Made by a program: the position numbers and the translations under genes. The notes beneath the pieces are model-generated. The model searched no databases, had not been told where the DNA came from, and saw only the letters and a program-made list of their open reading frames with translations. 33,843 bases of DNA from Achromobacter dolens (GTDB lineage Bacteria > Pseudomonadota > Gammaproteobacteria > Burkholderiales > Burkholderiaceae_B). The stretch lies in contig NZ_CADIJW010000056.1 of the NCBI RefSeq assembly GCF_902859745.1, forward strand, positions 1 through 33,843, given 5' to 3'. Of the stretch, positions 23,994 through 32,509 are shown piece by piece. Position 1 is the stretch's first letter. Every line of letters begins with the position of its first letter.

Positions 23994-25148
23994 TTAAGCT
24001 CCTTGTGCTGCGGTCTTTGCCTGCGGGTCCAGCGCGGCCGGCACGGGCAGGGACTTGGGCGCCGTCGGTTCGACCCCCCATCCCGAGCGCCACGAGCGCA
24101 ACTGGAAAACCCACGCCAGCACTTCCGCGACCGCGGTATATAGCTCGGCCGGGATTTCATGCCCCAGCTCGACGTGTTGATACAGGGCGCGCGCCAGGGG
24201 CGGCGCTTCCAATGTGGGAATGCGATGCTCGGCGGCCAGTTCGCGGATCTTGGCCGCCACCAGCCCGGTGCCCTTGGCCAGCACTCGCGGCGCGCCGTTC
24301 TTGTCTTCCTCGTACTTGAGCGCCACGGCATAGTGGGTCGGGTTGGTCACGACCACGTCGGCCTTGGGCACCTCGGACATCATGCGGCGGCGCGCGGCCT
24401 GGCGCTGCTGCTGGCGGATGCGGGCCTTGGTGTGCGGATCGCCTTCGCTTTCCTTGTGTTCCTGGCGCACGTCTTCCTTGGACATGCGCAGCTTCTTCAG
24501 GTGGCTCCAGATCTGCCACGGCACGTCCAGCAGCACGATCACCAGCAGCGAAGCAACGATGAAGGCGCTGCACATCGCCACCAGGCTCAGCGCCTTGGTC
24601 AGGGCGGCGGCCGGCGCCACGTGCATCAGGCCCAGCATGTCGTCGTGGTAGCGCCAGATGATCCACACCGCCACGCCGCCCACCAGCAGGGCCTTGGCCA
24701 GCGCCTTGATCAGCTCGACCACGGTCTGCGACGAGAACATGCGCTTGAGGCCGGCGAACAGGCTGAGCTTGGAGAAATTCGGCGACAGCGGCTTGCCCGA
24801 GATGACAATGCCCCCCAGCAACACGCTGGACAGCACGGCGATCACCGCCAGCAGGCCGAAGATCGGCAGAATCACCATCAGGGCCTGGCCGAAGCCGTTG
24901 ACGGCCTGCTCGACCATCACGCCCGGGTCGGCCACCACGCGCTGGTCGAACGCCAGGCCGTTGCGCAGCACCCCGCTCAGTCCCTTATAAATCGTGCCGC
25001 CGCCGGCCCAGATCGCCGCGACACCGGCGGCCAGCATCATGAACGTGCCCAGTTCCCGGGAACGCGCAATCTGCCCCTCCTCGCGCGCCTTTTCCAGGCG
25101 CCTGGGAGAGGCGGCTTCGGTTTTCTCGAGGTCGCTTTCTTCGGCCAT
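23994..25148 (-). CDS. flhB: FlhB, export substrate-specificity switch
   Basis: This 384-residue protein has four hydrophobic segments in the first half (about residues 30-55, 85-115, 140-165 and 185-210) and a cytoplasmic C-terminal domain. The autocleavage motif NPTH is present, with the scissile Asn at residue 269, the same number as in E. coli. Other family stretches are KTEAASPRRLEKAREEGQIA and MSKEDVRQEHKESEGDP. Cleavage between Asn and Pro is linked to the switch from rod-hook to filament-type export. About 40 residues after the conserved domain are Pro/Ala-rich and probably flexible. It is the first gene of flhBAF. Confidence 0.98.
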   Translation of the reverse strand: MAEESDLEKTEAASPRRLEKAREEGQIARSRELGTFMMLAAGVAAIWAGGGTIYKGLSGVLRNGLAFDQRVVADPGVMVEQAVNGFGQALMVILPIFGLLAVIAVLSSVLLGGIVISGKPLSPNFSKLSLFAGLKRMFSSQTVVELIKALAKALLVGGVAVWIIWRYHDDMLGLMHVAPAAALTKALSLVAMCSAFIVASLLVIVLLDVPWQIWSHLKKLRMSKEDVRQEHKESEGDPHTKARIRQQQRQAARRRMMSEVPKADVVVTNPTHYAVALKYEEDKNGAPRVLAKGTGLVAAKIRELAAEHRIPTLEAPPLARALYQHVELGHEIPAELYTAVAEVLAWVFQLRSWRSGWGVEPTAPKSLPVPAALDPQAKTAAQGA

Positions 25149-25203
25149 GCTCTGCGGTGTCGTTGCGGCTCGCGGATTGACGGATTACGAGCTGCCCGCC
25201 GAG

Positions 25204-25264
25204 ATTCTAGGAGGCCTGGGCCTTGGGCGATAAGCCAAGAAGCGGGGGGAAAGCGGCGCTATTC
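25204..25264 (-). promoter_or_regulatory. Candidate class II promoter and activator site for flhBAF
   Basis: Reading the minus strand: GAATAGCG (25264-25257), 22 bases, CTTATCGCC (25234-25226), 16 bases, TAGAAT (25209-25204). The order, spacing and sequence parallel the flgA promoter region at 17155-17214. The first element resembles the AAATA(A/G)CG core of enteric FlhDC boxes. There is no good -35 hexamer, consistent with activator dependence. The predicted leader before flhB is about 50 bases. Confidence 0.4.
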
Positions 25265-25345
25265 CCGGATGCGCCCGGGCCGGGCCGGCCAGGGCGGGCC
25301 GGCGACCGGACGCCCTGCCCCGCCAGCCAGGCGGATCGGTCTGGT

Positions 25346-26896
25346 TCAGCCGGCCGCCGCGACCACCGGCCGCGCCGATCCGCCGGCGTCCAGGGTGGCC
25401 TGGAAACGCACGTAATCGAGCCCGATCCGCACTGCGCCCCAGTGCTCGCCGTCCAGGAACAGGGGCACGGAGATGTCGTTGACGATCTCGCCGGTATCAC
25501 GGGAGTAGGTCTGAAACAGCAGGGTTTCGGTGTTGGCGGCCAGCCGCGCTCCGACCGGGTCGTCGAAGATGCGCTTGTGCCGCACCCGGGCGATGTCCTG
25601 GGCCGGATCGCCGCTGGGCGGGTGCGAATAGCGGCTGTTGTGCGCCGGGGCGTAGCCGCGCGCGTCCACCAGCAGCGCATAGCTGCCGCCGGGCACGGCC
25701 TCCAGCACGTGGTCCAGCAGGCGGGTCAGCGCCTCGTCGATGCCGCGGTCGTAGGCGGTGTGGTAACGCGGGGGATCGCTGCCTGCGATCCGCTGGTAAT
25801 GGCGGTCGAACACGTCCAGGCCGCGCTCACGGGCATGGTCGAGCAGCCGGATCGCCGCCAGCCGGAAGCCCTCCAGCGTCTCGGACAGGCGGTCGAAGGC
25901 GGTATTGCCGGTGCGCATGTCCGACAGCACCTCCTGCACGCTCTCAGTCTGGCGCCGGATGCGGTCGATCTCGCCGGACATGCTGGCCACCCGCTCGCGC
26001 ACGTCGGCGCTCAGCGCGGCGATGCGACTGACGTCCTGGCTCATGCCGTGGTTGGTGGCGTCGACCTCGCCGATCGCCTGCACCACCTCGCCCACCTGGC
26101 GGTTCATGCTGTCGAAATCGCGTACGAAGTGCTGGAAATCCTGGCGCGTCTTGTCCAGCACCGCGCCGGACGCGTCCACGTCCTCGCGCAGGGCGCCGGT
26201 CTGGCGCTGGGTCGAATCGACCAGCTCCAGCATCTCGCCGGTATGGCGGCCGATGTCGCTGGTGGCGGCGTTGACCCGTTCGGCCAGCCGGCCCACCTCG
26301 CTGGCCACCACCGCAAAACCGCGCCCGGCGTCGCCGGCACGGGCCGCCTCCACCCCGGCGTTCAGCGCCAGCAGTTGGGTCTGCAGGGCGATGTCCTTGA
26401 TGAGCTTGCTGATGTCGCCGACCGAACGCGCCCGGCCGGTCAACTGCGCCACCACGTCGGTGAACGCCGCCATCTCGCGCGTCATGCGGTCAACCCGCTC
26501 CTTGACCTCGGACAGCTCGGCCAGCGCCTGCTCGGCCGCCCGCAGGTTCTGCCCGGAGACCTGGGCAATCTCGCGCGCATGGGTCGAGGTGGACGCCGAC
26601 AGCGCCGCGATCTGGGCGCCGCTGGCAGCCAGGGCCTCGGCCGCGCGCGCCTGCTCCTGCGCCAGCAGCGCGCAGCGGCCGGCCTGGAACTGGGTCCGGG
26701 CGGTGTTGAGGGCGATCTCGATGCTGGACTGCCGCACCGTGCTGACACGGCTGCGGATGCCGGCCAGGAAGCGGTAAAGCGGCCAGGCGGCCGGGCTGAG
26801 GGACAACGGGCGTTCGGACAGCGTGGCGCGGCCACGGTTGAGCCGGCGCAACAACCCCCAGATACCTCCGAATCGGAATGTGGATCTGGCCAACAT
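25346..26896 (-). CDS. Soluble MCP with C-terminal sensor-like domain
   Basis: The protein has 516 residues from ATG 26896, which is preceded by a very strong AAGGAGG at 26901-26907. The open frame continues upstream but that part looks non-coding. There is no transmembrane segment. Residues about 75-345 form the MCP coiled coil with a divergent tip ([20 protein letters not shown], then [18 protein letters not shown]). Residues about 380-500 form an alpha/beta module with [20 protein letters not shown] and [20 protein letters not shown], resembling a PAS/Cache-like ligand domain. The order is thus signalling first, sensor last, the reverse of membrane MCPs. It lies between cheZ and flhB with about 200 bases on each side. 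The ligand is unknown, and no CheR/CheB docking pentapeptide is visible. Confidence 0.88.
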   Translation of the reverse strand: MLARSTFRFGGIWGLLRRLNRGRATLSERPLSLSPAAWPLYRFLAGIRSRVSTVRQSSIEIALNTARTQFQAGRCALLAQEQARAAEALAASGAQIAALSASTSTHAREIAQVSGQNLRAAEQALAELSEVKERVDRMTREMAAFTDVVAQLTGRARSVGDISKLIKDIALQTQLLALNAGVEAARAGDAGRGFAVVASEVGRLAERVNAATSDIGRHTGEMLELVDSTQRQTGALREDVDASGAVLDKTRQDFQHFVRDFDSMNRQVGEVVQAIGEVDATNHGMSQDVSRIAALSADVRERVASMSGEIDRIRRQTESVQEVLSDMRTGNTAFDRLSETLEGFRLAAIRLLDHARERGLDVFDRHYQRIAGSDPPRYHTAYDRGIDEALTRLLDHVLEAVPGGSYALLVDARGYAPAHNSRYSHPPSGDPAQDIARVRHKRIFDDPVGARLAANTETLLFQTYSRDTGEIVNDISVPLFLDGEHWGAVRIGLDYVRFQATLDAGGSARPVVAAAG

Positions 26897-27003
26897 GGCA
26901 CCTCCTTGTGCGGCCCGGATCGCCTTCTGTGGGCATCCATTGCCTGGGCGCGATGCGCCCTGTCTCCTGCTGCGGCCCCGATTCTTGTTGTGTTGCAGTC
27001 TAC

Positions 27004-27086
27004 CCAAGGGCGCGCGTTCGCACCCTTAGGGAATACGACCATGCCCGACCAGCGGGCATGGCGGCAGGCGGGCCCGCGCGGCCCGC
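27004..27086 (-). terminator. Cluster of stem-loops after cheZ, probable terminator
   Basis: Three inverted repeats follow the cheZ stop on the minus strand: GCGGGCC/GGCCCGC (27068-27074 with 27080-27086), ATGCCCG/CGGGCAT with a five-base loop (27041-27059), and an imperfect CCCAAGGG/CCCTTAGGG pair (about 27004-27031). None has a T tract longer than two. They probably mark the end of the che transcript ahead of the soluble MCP, but could also be structured leader. Confidence 0.4.
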
Positions 27087-27098
27087 CGCCCGGCGGGC

Positions 27099-27731
27099 TC
27101 AGAAGCCCAGGCTGGCCAGCAGGTCGTCGACCTGGTCCTGGCTCGTGACCACGTCGGTCTTGCCCTGCGGGCTGACCTGCGGACCGTTGAGCAGGCTGTT
27201 CGCCTCGTCGCGGCGCTCTTGCGGCACGTTGTCCAGCAACACCTGCAGCAGCTCGCGCTCGATCGCGCCGACCACGTCCATCATGCGCATGATGACCTGG
27301 CCGGTCAGATCCTGGAAGTCCTGCGCCATGATGATTTCCATCAGCTTGGACTGGGTCTGCTGCGTCTGCTTGGGCACGTCCTGCAGGAATGCGCGCGTGT
27401 CCTTGACCAGCTCGCGGGCCTCGGGCAATTCCAGCGGCTGGTCGTACCATTGCTGCCAGCGAGCATCCAGGGCCTGCGCCGAACGCGACATGCCGTCCTG
27501 GATCGGACCGGCTGCCTCGGTCGCGTTCAGCACGCGGTTGGCAGCCTGTTCGGTCATCTGCGCCACGTAGCGCAGGCGGTCGCGCGCGTCGGGAATGGCG
27601 TTGGCCGCGTCCTTGATCGCCTGGTCCAGGCCGAGCTCGCGCATGCTGTCGCGCAGCATGCGGGTCAGCGAGGCGATGCGGTGAATCAGGTCCGGGGATT
27701 CCGCCGAGTCTTCATTCTGCGTCGTGCTCAT
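27099..27731 (-). CDS. cheZ: CheZ, CheY-P phosphatase
   Basis: This 210-residue protein (E. coli 214) is strongly helical. It has the active-site segment [19 protein letters not shown], in which D141 and Q145 correspond to catalytic D143 and Q147 of E. coli. The C-terminal helix [12 protein letters not shown] is the known CheY-binding tail. CheZ removes the phosphate from CheY-P and so ends the tumble/reversal signal. It begins 8 bases after cheY, in the same operon. Confidence 0.97.
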   Translation of the reverse strand: MSTTQNEDSAESPDLIHRIASLTRMLRDSMRELGLDQAIKDAANAIPDARDRLRYVAQMTEQAANRVLNATEAAGPIQDGMSRSAQALDARWQQWYDQPLELPEARELVKDTRAFLQDVPKQTQQTQSKLMEIIMAQDFQDLTGQVIMRMMDVVGAIERELLQVLLDNVPQERRDEANSLLNGPQVSPQGKTDVVTSQDQVDDLLASLGF

Positions 27732-27739
27732 TGCACACC

Positions 27740-28129
27740 TCAGCCGCCAATTTTCTCGAAGATCTTGACCAGCTTCTCTTCCAGCGTCGCCGCGGTGAAA
27801 GGCTTGACCACGTAACCGTTGGCGCCGGCCTGGGCCGCCGCGACGATGTTTTCCTTCTTGGCCTCGGCCGTCACCATCAGCACCGGCAGCGAAGCCAGGC
27901 TGGCGTCGGCGCGGATCTGCTTGAGCATTTCCAGGCCGTCCAGATTGGGCATGTTCCAGTCGGACACGACGAACTGGAAGCCGCCGTTGCGCAGCTTCTC
28001 CAGCCCGATCGCGCCGTCTTCGGCCTCATCCACGTTCTCGAAACCAAGCTCCTTGAGCAGGTTGCGGATGATCCGCCGCATGGTGGGGAAGTCATCCACC
28101 ACCAGAATCTTGATGCCCTTGTCTACCAT
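27740..28129 (-). CDS. cheY: CheY, chemotaxis response regulator
   Basis: This 129-residue single receiver domain carries the acidic pair in VVDDF (D12, D13), phosphoacceptor D57 in VVSDWNMP, T87 in MVTAEA and K109 in VVKPF. All are at the same residue numbers as in E. coli CheY. Phosphorylated by CheA, it binds FliM/FliN at the switch and changes rotation. There is no output domain. GGAG lies about 8 bases before the ATG. The gene sits 50 bases after cheB. Confidence 0.98.
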   Translation of the reverse strand: MVDKGIKILVVDDFPTMRRIIRNLLKELGFENVDEAEDGAIGLEKLRNGGFQFVVSDWNMPNLDGLEMLKQIRADASLASLPVLMVTAEAKKENIVAAAQAGANGYVVKPFTAATLEEKLVKIFEKIGG

Positions 28130-28179
28130 CTTTTACTCCAGAAGAAATTTGCTTGAGATCGATCGGGATCACAGCCGCG

Positions 28180-29238
28180 TCAAACGCGGTGTCCCCGGTC
28201 GCCCAGGCGAGTCAGAATGCGCTCACTCATTGCCGACAGCGGCACCACTTCGTCAGCCGCACCGATTGCGATGGCCTCCCGGGGCATGCCGAAGACCACG
28301 CAACTGGCTTCATCCTGCGCGATGGTATGGGCGCCGGCGCGGTGCATGGCCAGCATGCCGGCCGCCCCGTCCTTGCCCATCCCGGTCAGGATGACGCCGA
28401 TGGCGTTCTTGCCCGCTGCCACGGCGGCGGAATTAAACAACACATCCACCGACGGGCGGTGGCGATTGACCGGTTCGCTGGCCTCCAGCTCGATCACGTA
28501 GTTGGCGCCACTACGGCCCAGGCGCATGTGCATCTCGCCGCCCGGGGCCAGGTACACGTGGCCCGGCAGCACGCGCTCGCCGTGCACGGCCTCGCGCACC
28601 GTCACCGCGCACAGGGCATCCAGGCGCTGCGCGAACGAGCGCGTGAAACCGGCCGGCATGTGCTGCGTGATCAGGATGGCCGGGCTGTCCGGCGGCAGCG
28701 GTTGCAGGACCTCGCGGATGGCTTCGGTGCCGCCCGTGGACGCGCCCACGATGACCAGCTTTTCCGAGCTGGCCAGCGGCCGGCGCAACATCGGCGCCGG
28801 GGCGGGCGCCGGCGCGTGCGGGCTCGGCGCCCGCAGCTTGGCGCGCGAGGCGGCGCGGATCTTGTCGGCAATGATCTCGGTGTATTCCAGCAACCCGTCG
28901 CGGATGCCCAGCTTGGGCTTGGTGACGAAGTCGATGGCGCCCAGCTCGAGCGCGCGCAGCGTGATTTCGCCGCCGCGCTCGGTCAGCGACGACACCATCA
29001 CCACCGGCATCGGCCGCAGGCGCATCAGCTTTTCAAGGAAATCCAGCCCGTCCATGCGGGGCATTTCCACGTCCAGCGTCAGCACGTCGGGATTGTGCTT
29101 TTTGATCAGCTCGCGCGCCACCAGCGGATCGGGCGCGGTCGCAACCACTTCCATATCCGGCTGGCTGTTGATGATCTCGGTCATCAGTCCGCGCACGAGC
29201 GCGGAATCATCCACACATAGAACTCTGATTTTCTGCAT
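28180..29238 (-). CDS. cheB: CheB, receptor methylesterase/amidase
   Basis: This 352-residue protein has an N-terminal receiver domain (about residues 4-120, phosphoacceptor D56 in TLDVEMP) and a Pro/Ala-rich linker (about 135-155). The C-terminal CheB esterase domain (about 160-350) has a catalytic triad that can be placed: S167 in [12 protein letters not shown]193 in TQHMPAG and D290 in GMGKDGA. It demethylates MCP glutamates once phosphorylated by CheA, providing adaptation opposite CheR. It follows cheR with a gap of 46 bases. There is no cheD between them. Confidence 0.98.
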   Translation of the reverse strand: MQKIRVLCVDDSALVRGLMTEIINSQPDMEVVATAPDPLVARELIKKHNPDVLTLDVEMPRMDGLDFLEKLMRLRPMPVVMVSSLTERGGEITLRALELGAIDFVTKPKLGIRDGLLEYTEIIADKIRAASRAKLRAPSPHAPAPAPAPMLRRPLASSEKLVIVGASTGGTEAIREVLQPLPPDSPAILITQHMPAGFTRSFAQRLDALCAVTVREAVHGERVLPGHVYLAPGGEMHMRLGRSGANYVIELEASEPVNRHRPSVDVLFNSAAVAAGKNAIGVILTGMGKDGAAGMLAMHRAGAHTIAQDEASCVVFGMPREAIAIGAADEVVPLSAMSERILTRLGDRGHRV

Positions 29239-29284
29239 TGTTTACCGCCTCAGGCGGACCTGGAATCCGTCGTCACCGACAGCT

Positions 29285-30139
29285 CTAGGCCTTGCCAGCG
29301 CATTCGTAGACTGTCTGCCCGCGCAGACGGAAATCCCGACTGATATAGGTGAAGTTCTCCGAATGGCCCGCAAACAGCAGGCCGCCCGGCTTGAGCAGCG
29401 GCACGAACCGCTCAAGGATCTTCGCCTGGGTCGGCTTGTCGAAGTAAATCATCACGTTGCGGCAGAAGATGACGTCGAACTTCTCGCTGATCGGCCAGGA
29501 AGGCGCCAGCAGGTTCAACGTCTCGTACCGCACCATGTCGGCAATCTCGGGACGCACCCGGACCTGTCCGGCGTTGGCGCCGCGGCCCTTCAGGAAGAAG
29601 CGCTTGAGGCGGCTCTCTTCCATCTTGGCCACGCGCTCGGCCGGATAGACCGCCGTGCGCGCCCGGTTCAACACGTTGGTGTCGATATCGGTCGCCAGCA
29701 CCGAGCAGGCGCTGGCGCGCGGGCCCAGGGCCTCGGCCAAAGTGATCGCGATGGAGTATGGCTCTTCGCCCGTGGACGCCGCGCAACACCACACCGACAC
29801 CGGGCCGCCGCGCTTTTGCGCGAAGTCGGCCAGGATCGGGAAGTGGTGCGACTCGCGGAAGAACGCGGTCAGGTTGGTCGTCAGGGCGTTGACGAAATCT
29901 TCCCATTCGGCCGCGTCCGGCTCGTTCTCCAGTTGGTCCAGATAGCTGGCAAAGTCCTGCCGGCCCAGCGCGCGCAGGCGCCGCGCCAGCCGGCTGTAGA
30001 CCATTTCGCGCTTGTGCGCGCCCAGCGAGATGCCGGCACGCGCGTGAATCATCTTGCGCACGCGGGTGAAGTCCGCGTCGCGAAAATCGAATTGGCGGTC
30101 CACCGGAATGGACGGCGCCATGTTTGCTGCTGTCGCCAC
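29285..30139 (-). CDS. cheR: CheR, MCP methyltransferase
   Basis: The protein has 284 residues from GTG 30139. The ribosome-binding site GAGGG (30145-30149) overlaps the TGA stop of the preceding MCP and lies 5 bases from the GTG; the ATG at 30121 lacks such a site. The N-terminal helical domain (about 20-90, MIHARAGISLGAHKREMVYS) is followed by the SAM-dependent domain with FFRESHHFPILADF, VWCCAASTGEEPYSIAI, VLATDIDTNVLNRA and FDVIFCRNVMIYFDKP. It methylates glutamates of the MCP signalling helices using S-adenosylmethionine. Overlapping signals with the MCP gene suggest translational coupling. Confidence 0.97.
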   Translation of the reverse strand: MATAANMAPSIPVDRQFDFRDADFTRVRKMIHARAGISLGAHKREMVYSRLARRLRALGRQDFASYLDQLENEPDAAEWEDFVNALTTNLTAFFRESHHFPILADFAQKRGGPVSVWCCAASTGEEPYSIAITLAEALGPRASACSVLATDIDTNVLNRARTAVYPAERVAKMEESRLKRFFLKGRGANAGQVRVRPEIADMVRYETLNLLAPSWPISEKFDVIFCRNVMIYFDKPTQAKILERFVPLLKPGGLLFAGHSENFTYISRDFRLRGQTVYECAGKA

Positions 30140-30147
30140 TGCCGCCC

Positions 30148-31854
30148 TCAGCGCTCAAGAGCAAGCGCGTCTGGCGCTTGCAGCCGTGAATCGTCGCCGG
30201 CGGCGGAGCGACCCGAAGACAGGCGATGGGCCGGCACTTCGATCACTTCGCCGACGTTGATCTTGAACACCGCCACCGCCTCGGCCAGGCGCTGCGCCTG
30301 TTCCTGCAGCGAGCCGGCCGCGGCCGCCGCTTCCTCTACCAGCGCCGCGTTCTGCTGCGTCACCTCGTCCATCTGCGAAACCGCGCGATTGACCTGGTCG
30401 ATGCCGCTGGACTGCTCCTCGGAGGCCGCCGAGATCTCGCCCATGATGTCCGTCACGCGCTTGACCGACGCCACGATCTCCTGCATCGTCGCGCCCGCCC
30501 GTTCAACCTGCTCGGAACCCGCGCCGACCTTGGTCACCGAGTCCTCGATCAGGCCCTTGATTTCCTTGGCCGCCTGCGCGCTGCGCTGCGCCAGCGAGCG
30601 CACTTCGCCCGCCACCACCGCAAAGCCCTTGCCCTGCTCGCCGGCACGGGCCGCTTCCACTGCCGCGTTCAGCGCCAGGATGTTGGTCTGGAAGGCGATG
30701 CCGTCGATCACCGACACGATCTCGGAGATCTTGCGCGAACTGGCGGAAATGCCGTGCATGGTGTTGACCACTTCCGCCACGGCCGAACCGCCACGCTCGG
30801 CCACGTCCGACGCGCTGGCCGCCAATTGGTTGGCCTGGCGCGCGTTGTCGGCGTTCTGCTTGACCGTCGAGGCCAGCTCTTCCATCGAAGCGGCGGTCTC
30901 TTCCAGCGAGGCAGCCTGCTGCTCGGTGCGGCTGGACAGGTCGGTGTTGCCGGCGGCGATCTCGTGCGAACCGGTATTGATCTCGTCGACGCCCCGACGC
31001 ACCGAGGCCACCGTGCGCGTCAGGCTCTCCTGCATGCGCTTGAGCGCGGCGAAAAGCTGGCCGATCTCATTGGTGTTGCGGACTTCGACGCGCGCGGTCA
31101 GGTCGCCGCCGGCGATGCGGTCAAAATGATGGCCGGCGTCCTTGAGCGGCTGCAGCACGCGGCGGCGCAGGAACACATAGGTGGCGAACACCAGCAGCGC
31201 GGCGATCACGCCGCCCGCGCTCACCGCCAGCAGCACGAACTGGTAGCGCACCTGGGCCACCTCGAACGCGTCCAGCATCTTGCTGGCGCGCCAGAAATCA
31301 AAGCCTTCGACAGCGCGGGCGAAGCGCCCTTCGAGCGCATCCTGCACCTTCTGCACCTGCGCCTGGTAGGCCGGCATGTCGGCCTTTTCAAGCGCGGCGG
31401 TCAGCGGCACCACGCCCTGCTGCACCAGCGCGCCATACGAGTCCTCGACTTCCTTGAGGGACTCGGCCGCCTCGGCCGGTCGCGGCAGGGTCTTGAAATA
31501 GTCGAACTCCGCCTGGCCCTTGTTCTGCGCCGCCTTGGCGCGTTCCAGCAGGCCGGCTGCCTCGCTCGACAGGCCCTGCGCCAGCAGCGTGGGCTGACCG
31601 ACGCTGCGGACGATGTCGCCATAATTGGACGTGGCCGCGCGGCCCAGGCCATTGAGGGTGTCCTTGTAGCTCAAGACGACACGGCCCAGCGCGTCGTTCA
31701 GTTCTTGCGATTGCTTGATTTCCGCCAGCGTCGCATTGCTGATGCGCAACGACAACACGCCCAGTGCGGCTCCGATCACCAACATGAATGAGAAGAACGC
31801 CAGCACCCACAACAGGCTGCTGCGTATCGTCATGTTCGCGAGAAACTTGCGCAT
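30148..31854 (-). CDS. Membrane methyl-accepting chemotaxis protein within the che operon
   Basis: The protein has 568 residues from ATG 31854; in-frame GTG codons just upstream are possible alternatives, and AGGAG lies 11 bases before this ATG. TM1 is about 13-35, a helical periplasmic sensor about 36-205, TM2 about 206-229, then HAMP and the signalling coiled coil with tip [19 protein letters not shown]. The sensor domain differs from that of the MCP at 4619-6235, but the signalling half is nearly identical to it at DNA level. There is no NWETF-type pentapeptide; the C-terminus reads PDALALER. Its place between cheW and cheR matches the tar/tsr position in other che operons. The ligand cannot be inferred. 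Confidence 0.95.
   Translation of the reverse strand: MRKFLANMTIRSSLLWVLAFFSFMLVIGAALGVLSLRISNATLAEIKQSQELNDALGRVVLSYKDTLNGLGRAATSNYGDIVRSVGQPTLLAQGLSSEAAGLLERAKAAQNKGQAEFDYFKTLPRPAEAAESLKEVEDSYGALVQQGVVPLTAALEKADMPAYQAQVQKVQDALEGRFARAVEGFDFWRASKMLDAFEVAQVRYQFVLLAVSAGGVIAALLVFATYVFLRRRVLQPLKDAGHHFDRIAGGDLTARVEVRNTNEIGQLFAALKRMQESLTRTVASVRRGVDEINTGSHEIAAGNTDLSSRTEQQAASLEETAASMEELASTVKQNADNARQANQLAASASDVAERGGSAVAEVVNTMHGISASSRKISEIVSVIDGIAFQTNILALNAAVEAARAGEQGKGFAVVAGEVRSLAQRSAQAAKEIKGLIEDSVTKVGAGSEQVERAGATMQEIVASVKRVTDIMGEISAASEEQSSGIDQVNRAVSQMDEVTQQNAALVEEAAAAAGSLQEQAQRLAEAVAVFKINVGEVIEVPAHRLSSGRSAAGDDSRLQAPDALALER
30227..31075 (-). repeat. Direct repeat copy 2: MCP HAMP/signalling region
   Basis: This is the counterpart of 4662-5510, in the same orientation and offset by 25,565 bases. 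The identical runs correspond to 30425-30504, 30534-30621 and 30662-30738. Similarity falls off sharply through the HAMP domain towards the transmembrane and sensor regions. Confidence 0.9.
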
Positions 31855-31882
31855 CACAAGCACCACTCCTGACTGCAAACGT

Positions 31883-31919
31883 TAAGGAAAAGCGCCATAT
31901 CGATTCCACAATATGGCGC
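31883..31919 (-). terminator. Terminator-like stem-loop between cheW and the MCP
   Basis: A perfect 9-bp repeat GCGCCATAT/ATATGGCGC (31892-31900 with 31911-31919) has a ten-base loop and is followed on the minus strand by TTTTCCTT. This has the form of an intrinsic terminator, about 75 bases after cheW and 30 bases before the MCP start. It may reduce, rather than abolish, transcription into mcp-cheRBYZ, since no strong promoter is visible beyond it. Confidence 0.65.
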
Positions 31920-31993
31920 GCCCATCTCCCTGGGAGGTCGCCACCGCCGGGGCCCCGCCCCGCCGGTCGCGCATCCGGGTCCGGTCCTTCCGA

Positions 31994-32494
31994 TCAGGAA
32001 GCGACCTTCTCCACCAGGGCCATTTCATCGCTGGTCATCATCTTCTCGATGTCGACCAGGATCAGCATGCGTTCGTCGACCGTGCCCAGGCCCGTCAGGT
32101 ATTCGGTGGACAGGGTGGCGCCGAATTCCGGCGCCGGGCGGATCTGGCCGGCGTTGAGCATCAGCACGTCCGACACGCCATCGACGACGATGCCGACCAC
32201 GCGGCGATCGAGGTTCAGGATGATGACGACGGTCTGCTCGTTGTATTCGACGCTGCCCAGGTTGAACTTGATGCGCAGGTCGACGATCGGCACGATGATG
32301 CCGCGCAGGTTGGTCACGCCCTTGATGAACGGCGGAACATTGGCGATGCGGGTCACCGTGTCGGCATCGTAGCCGCGGATTTCCTGCACCTTCAGAATGT
32401 CGATGCCGTACTCTTCGTCGCCCAGCGTGAACACCAGGAACTCGTTGCCGACATCTTCATTGCGCGCGGCTTGCGCTTGCGGTTTGGCTGCCAT
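31994..32494 (-). CDS. cheW: CheW, receptor-kinase coupling protein
   Basis: This 166-residue CheW-like domain protein has [23 protein letters not shown], the central [20 protein letters not shown] followed by [12 protein letters not shown], and [21 protein letters not shown]. CheW links MCP tips to CheA in the receptor array. The N-terminal 20 residues (Ala/Gln-rich) precede the domain, and length is typical. The ATG lies 15 bases after the cheA stop, with GGAG nearby overlapping the end of cheA, consistent with a cheAW operon. Confidence 0.98.
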   Translation of the reverse strand: MAAKPQAQAARNEDVGNEFLVFTLGDEEYGIDILKVQEIRGYDADTVTRIANVPPFIKGVTNLRGIIVPIVDLRIKFNLGSVEYNEQTVVIILNLDRRVVGIVVDGVSDVLMLNAGQIRPAPEFGATLSTEYLTGLGTVDERMLILVDIEKMMTSDEMALVEKVAS

Positions 32495-32509
32495 GGGGCT
32501 ATTTCTCCA

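Noticed and set aside
25149-25345. GC-rich repeats between flhB and the soluble MCP as a terminator
   Set aside because: Only short stems of about five base pairs without a T tract could be drawn; not strong enough to annotate.
28502-31129. An 875-codon plus-strand open frame across cheB, cheR and the MCP
   Set aside because: It spans three well-supported minus-strand genes and has no family signature; its length is a product of high GC content.
31858-31884. Possible sigma-28 promoter for the che-operon MCP
   Set aside because: TAACGTTT at 31884-31877 resembles the -35 element, but the correctly spaced -10 (TGGTGCTT) does not match and would overlap the ribosome-binding site.
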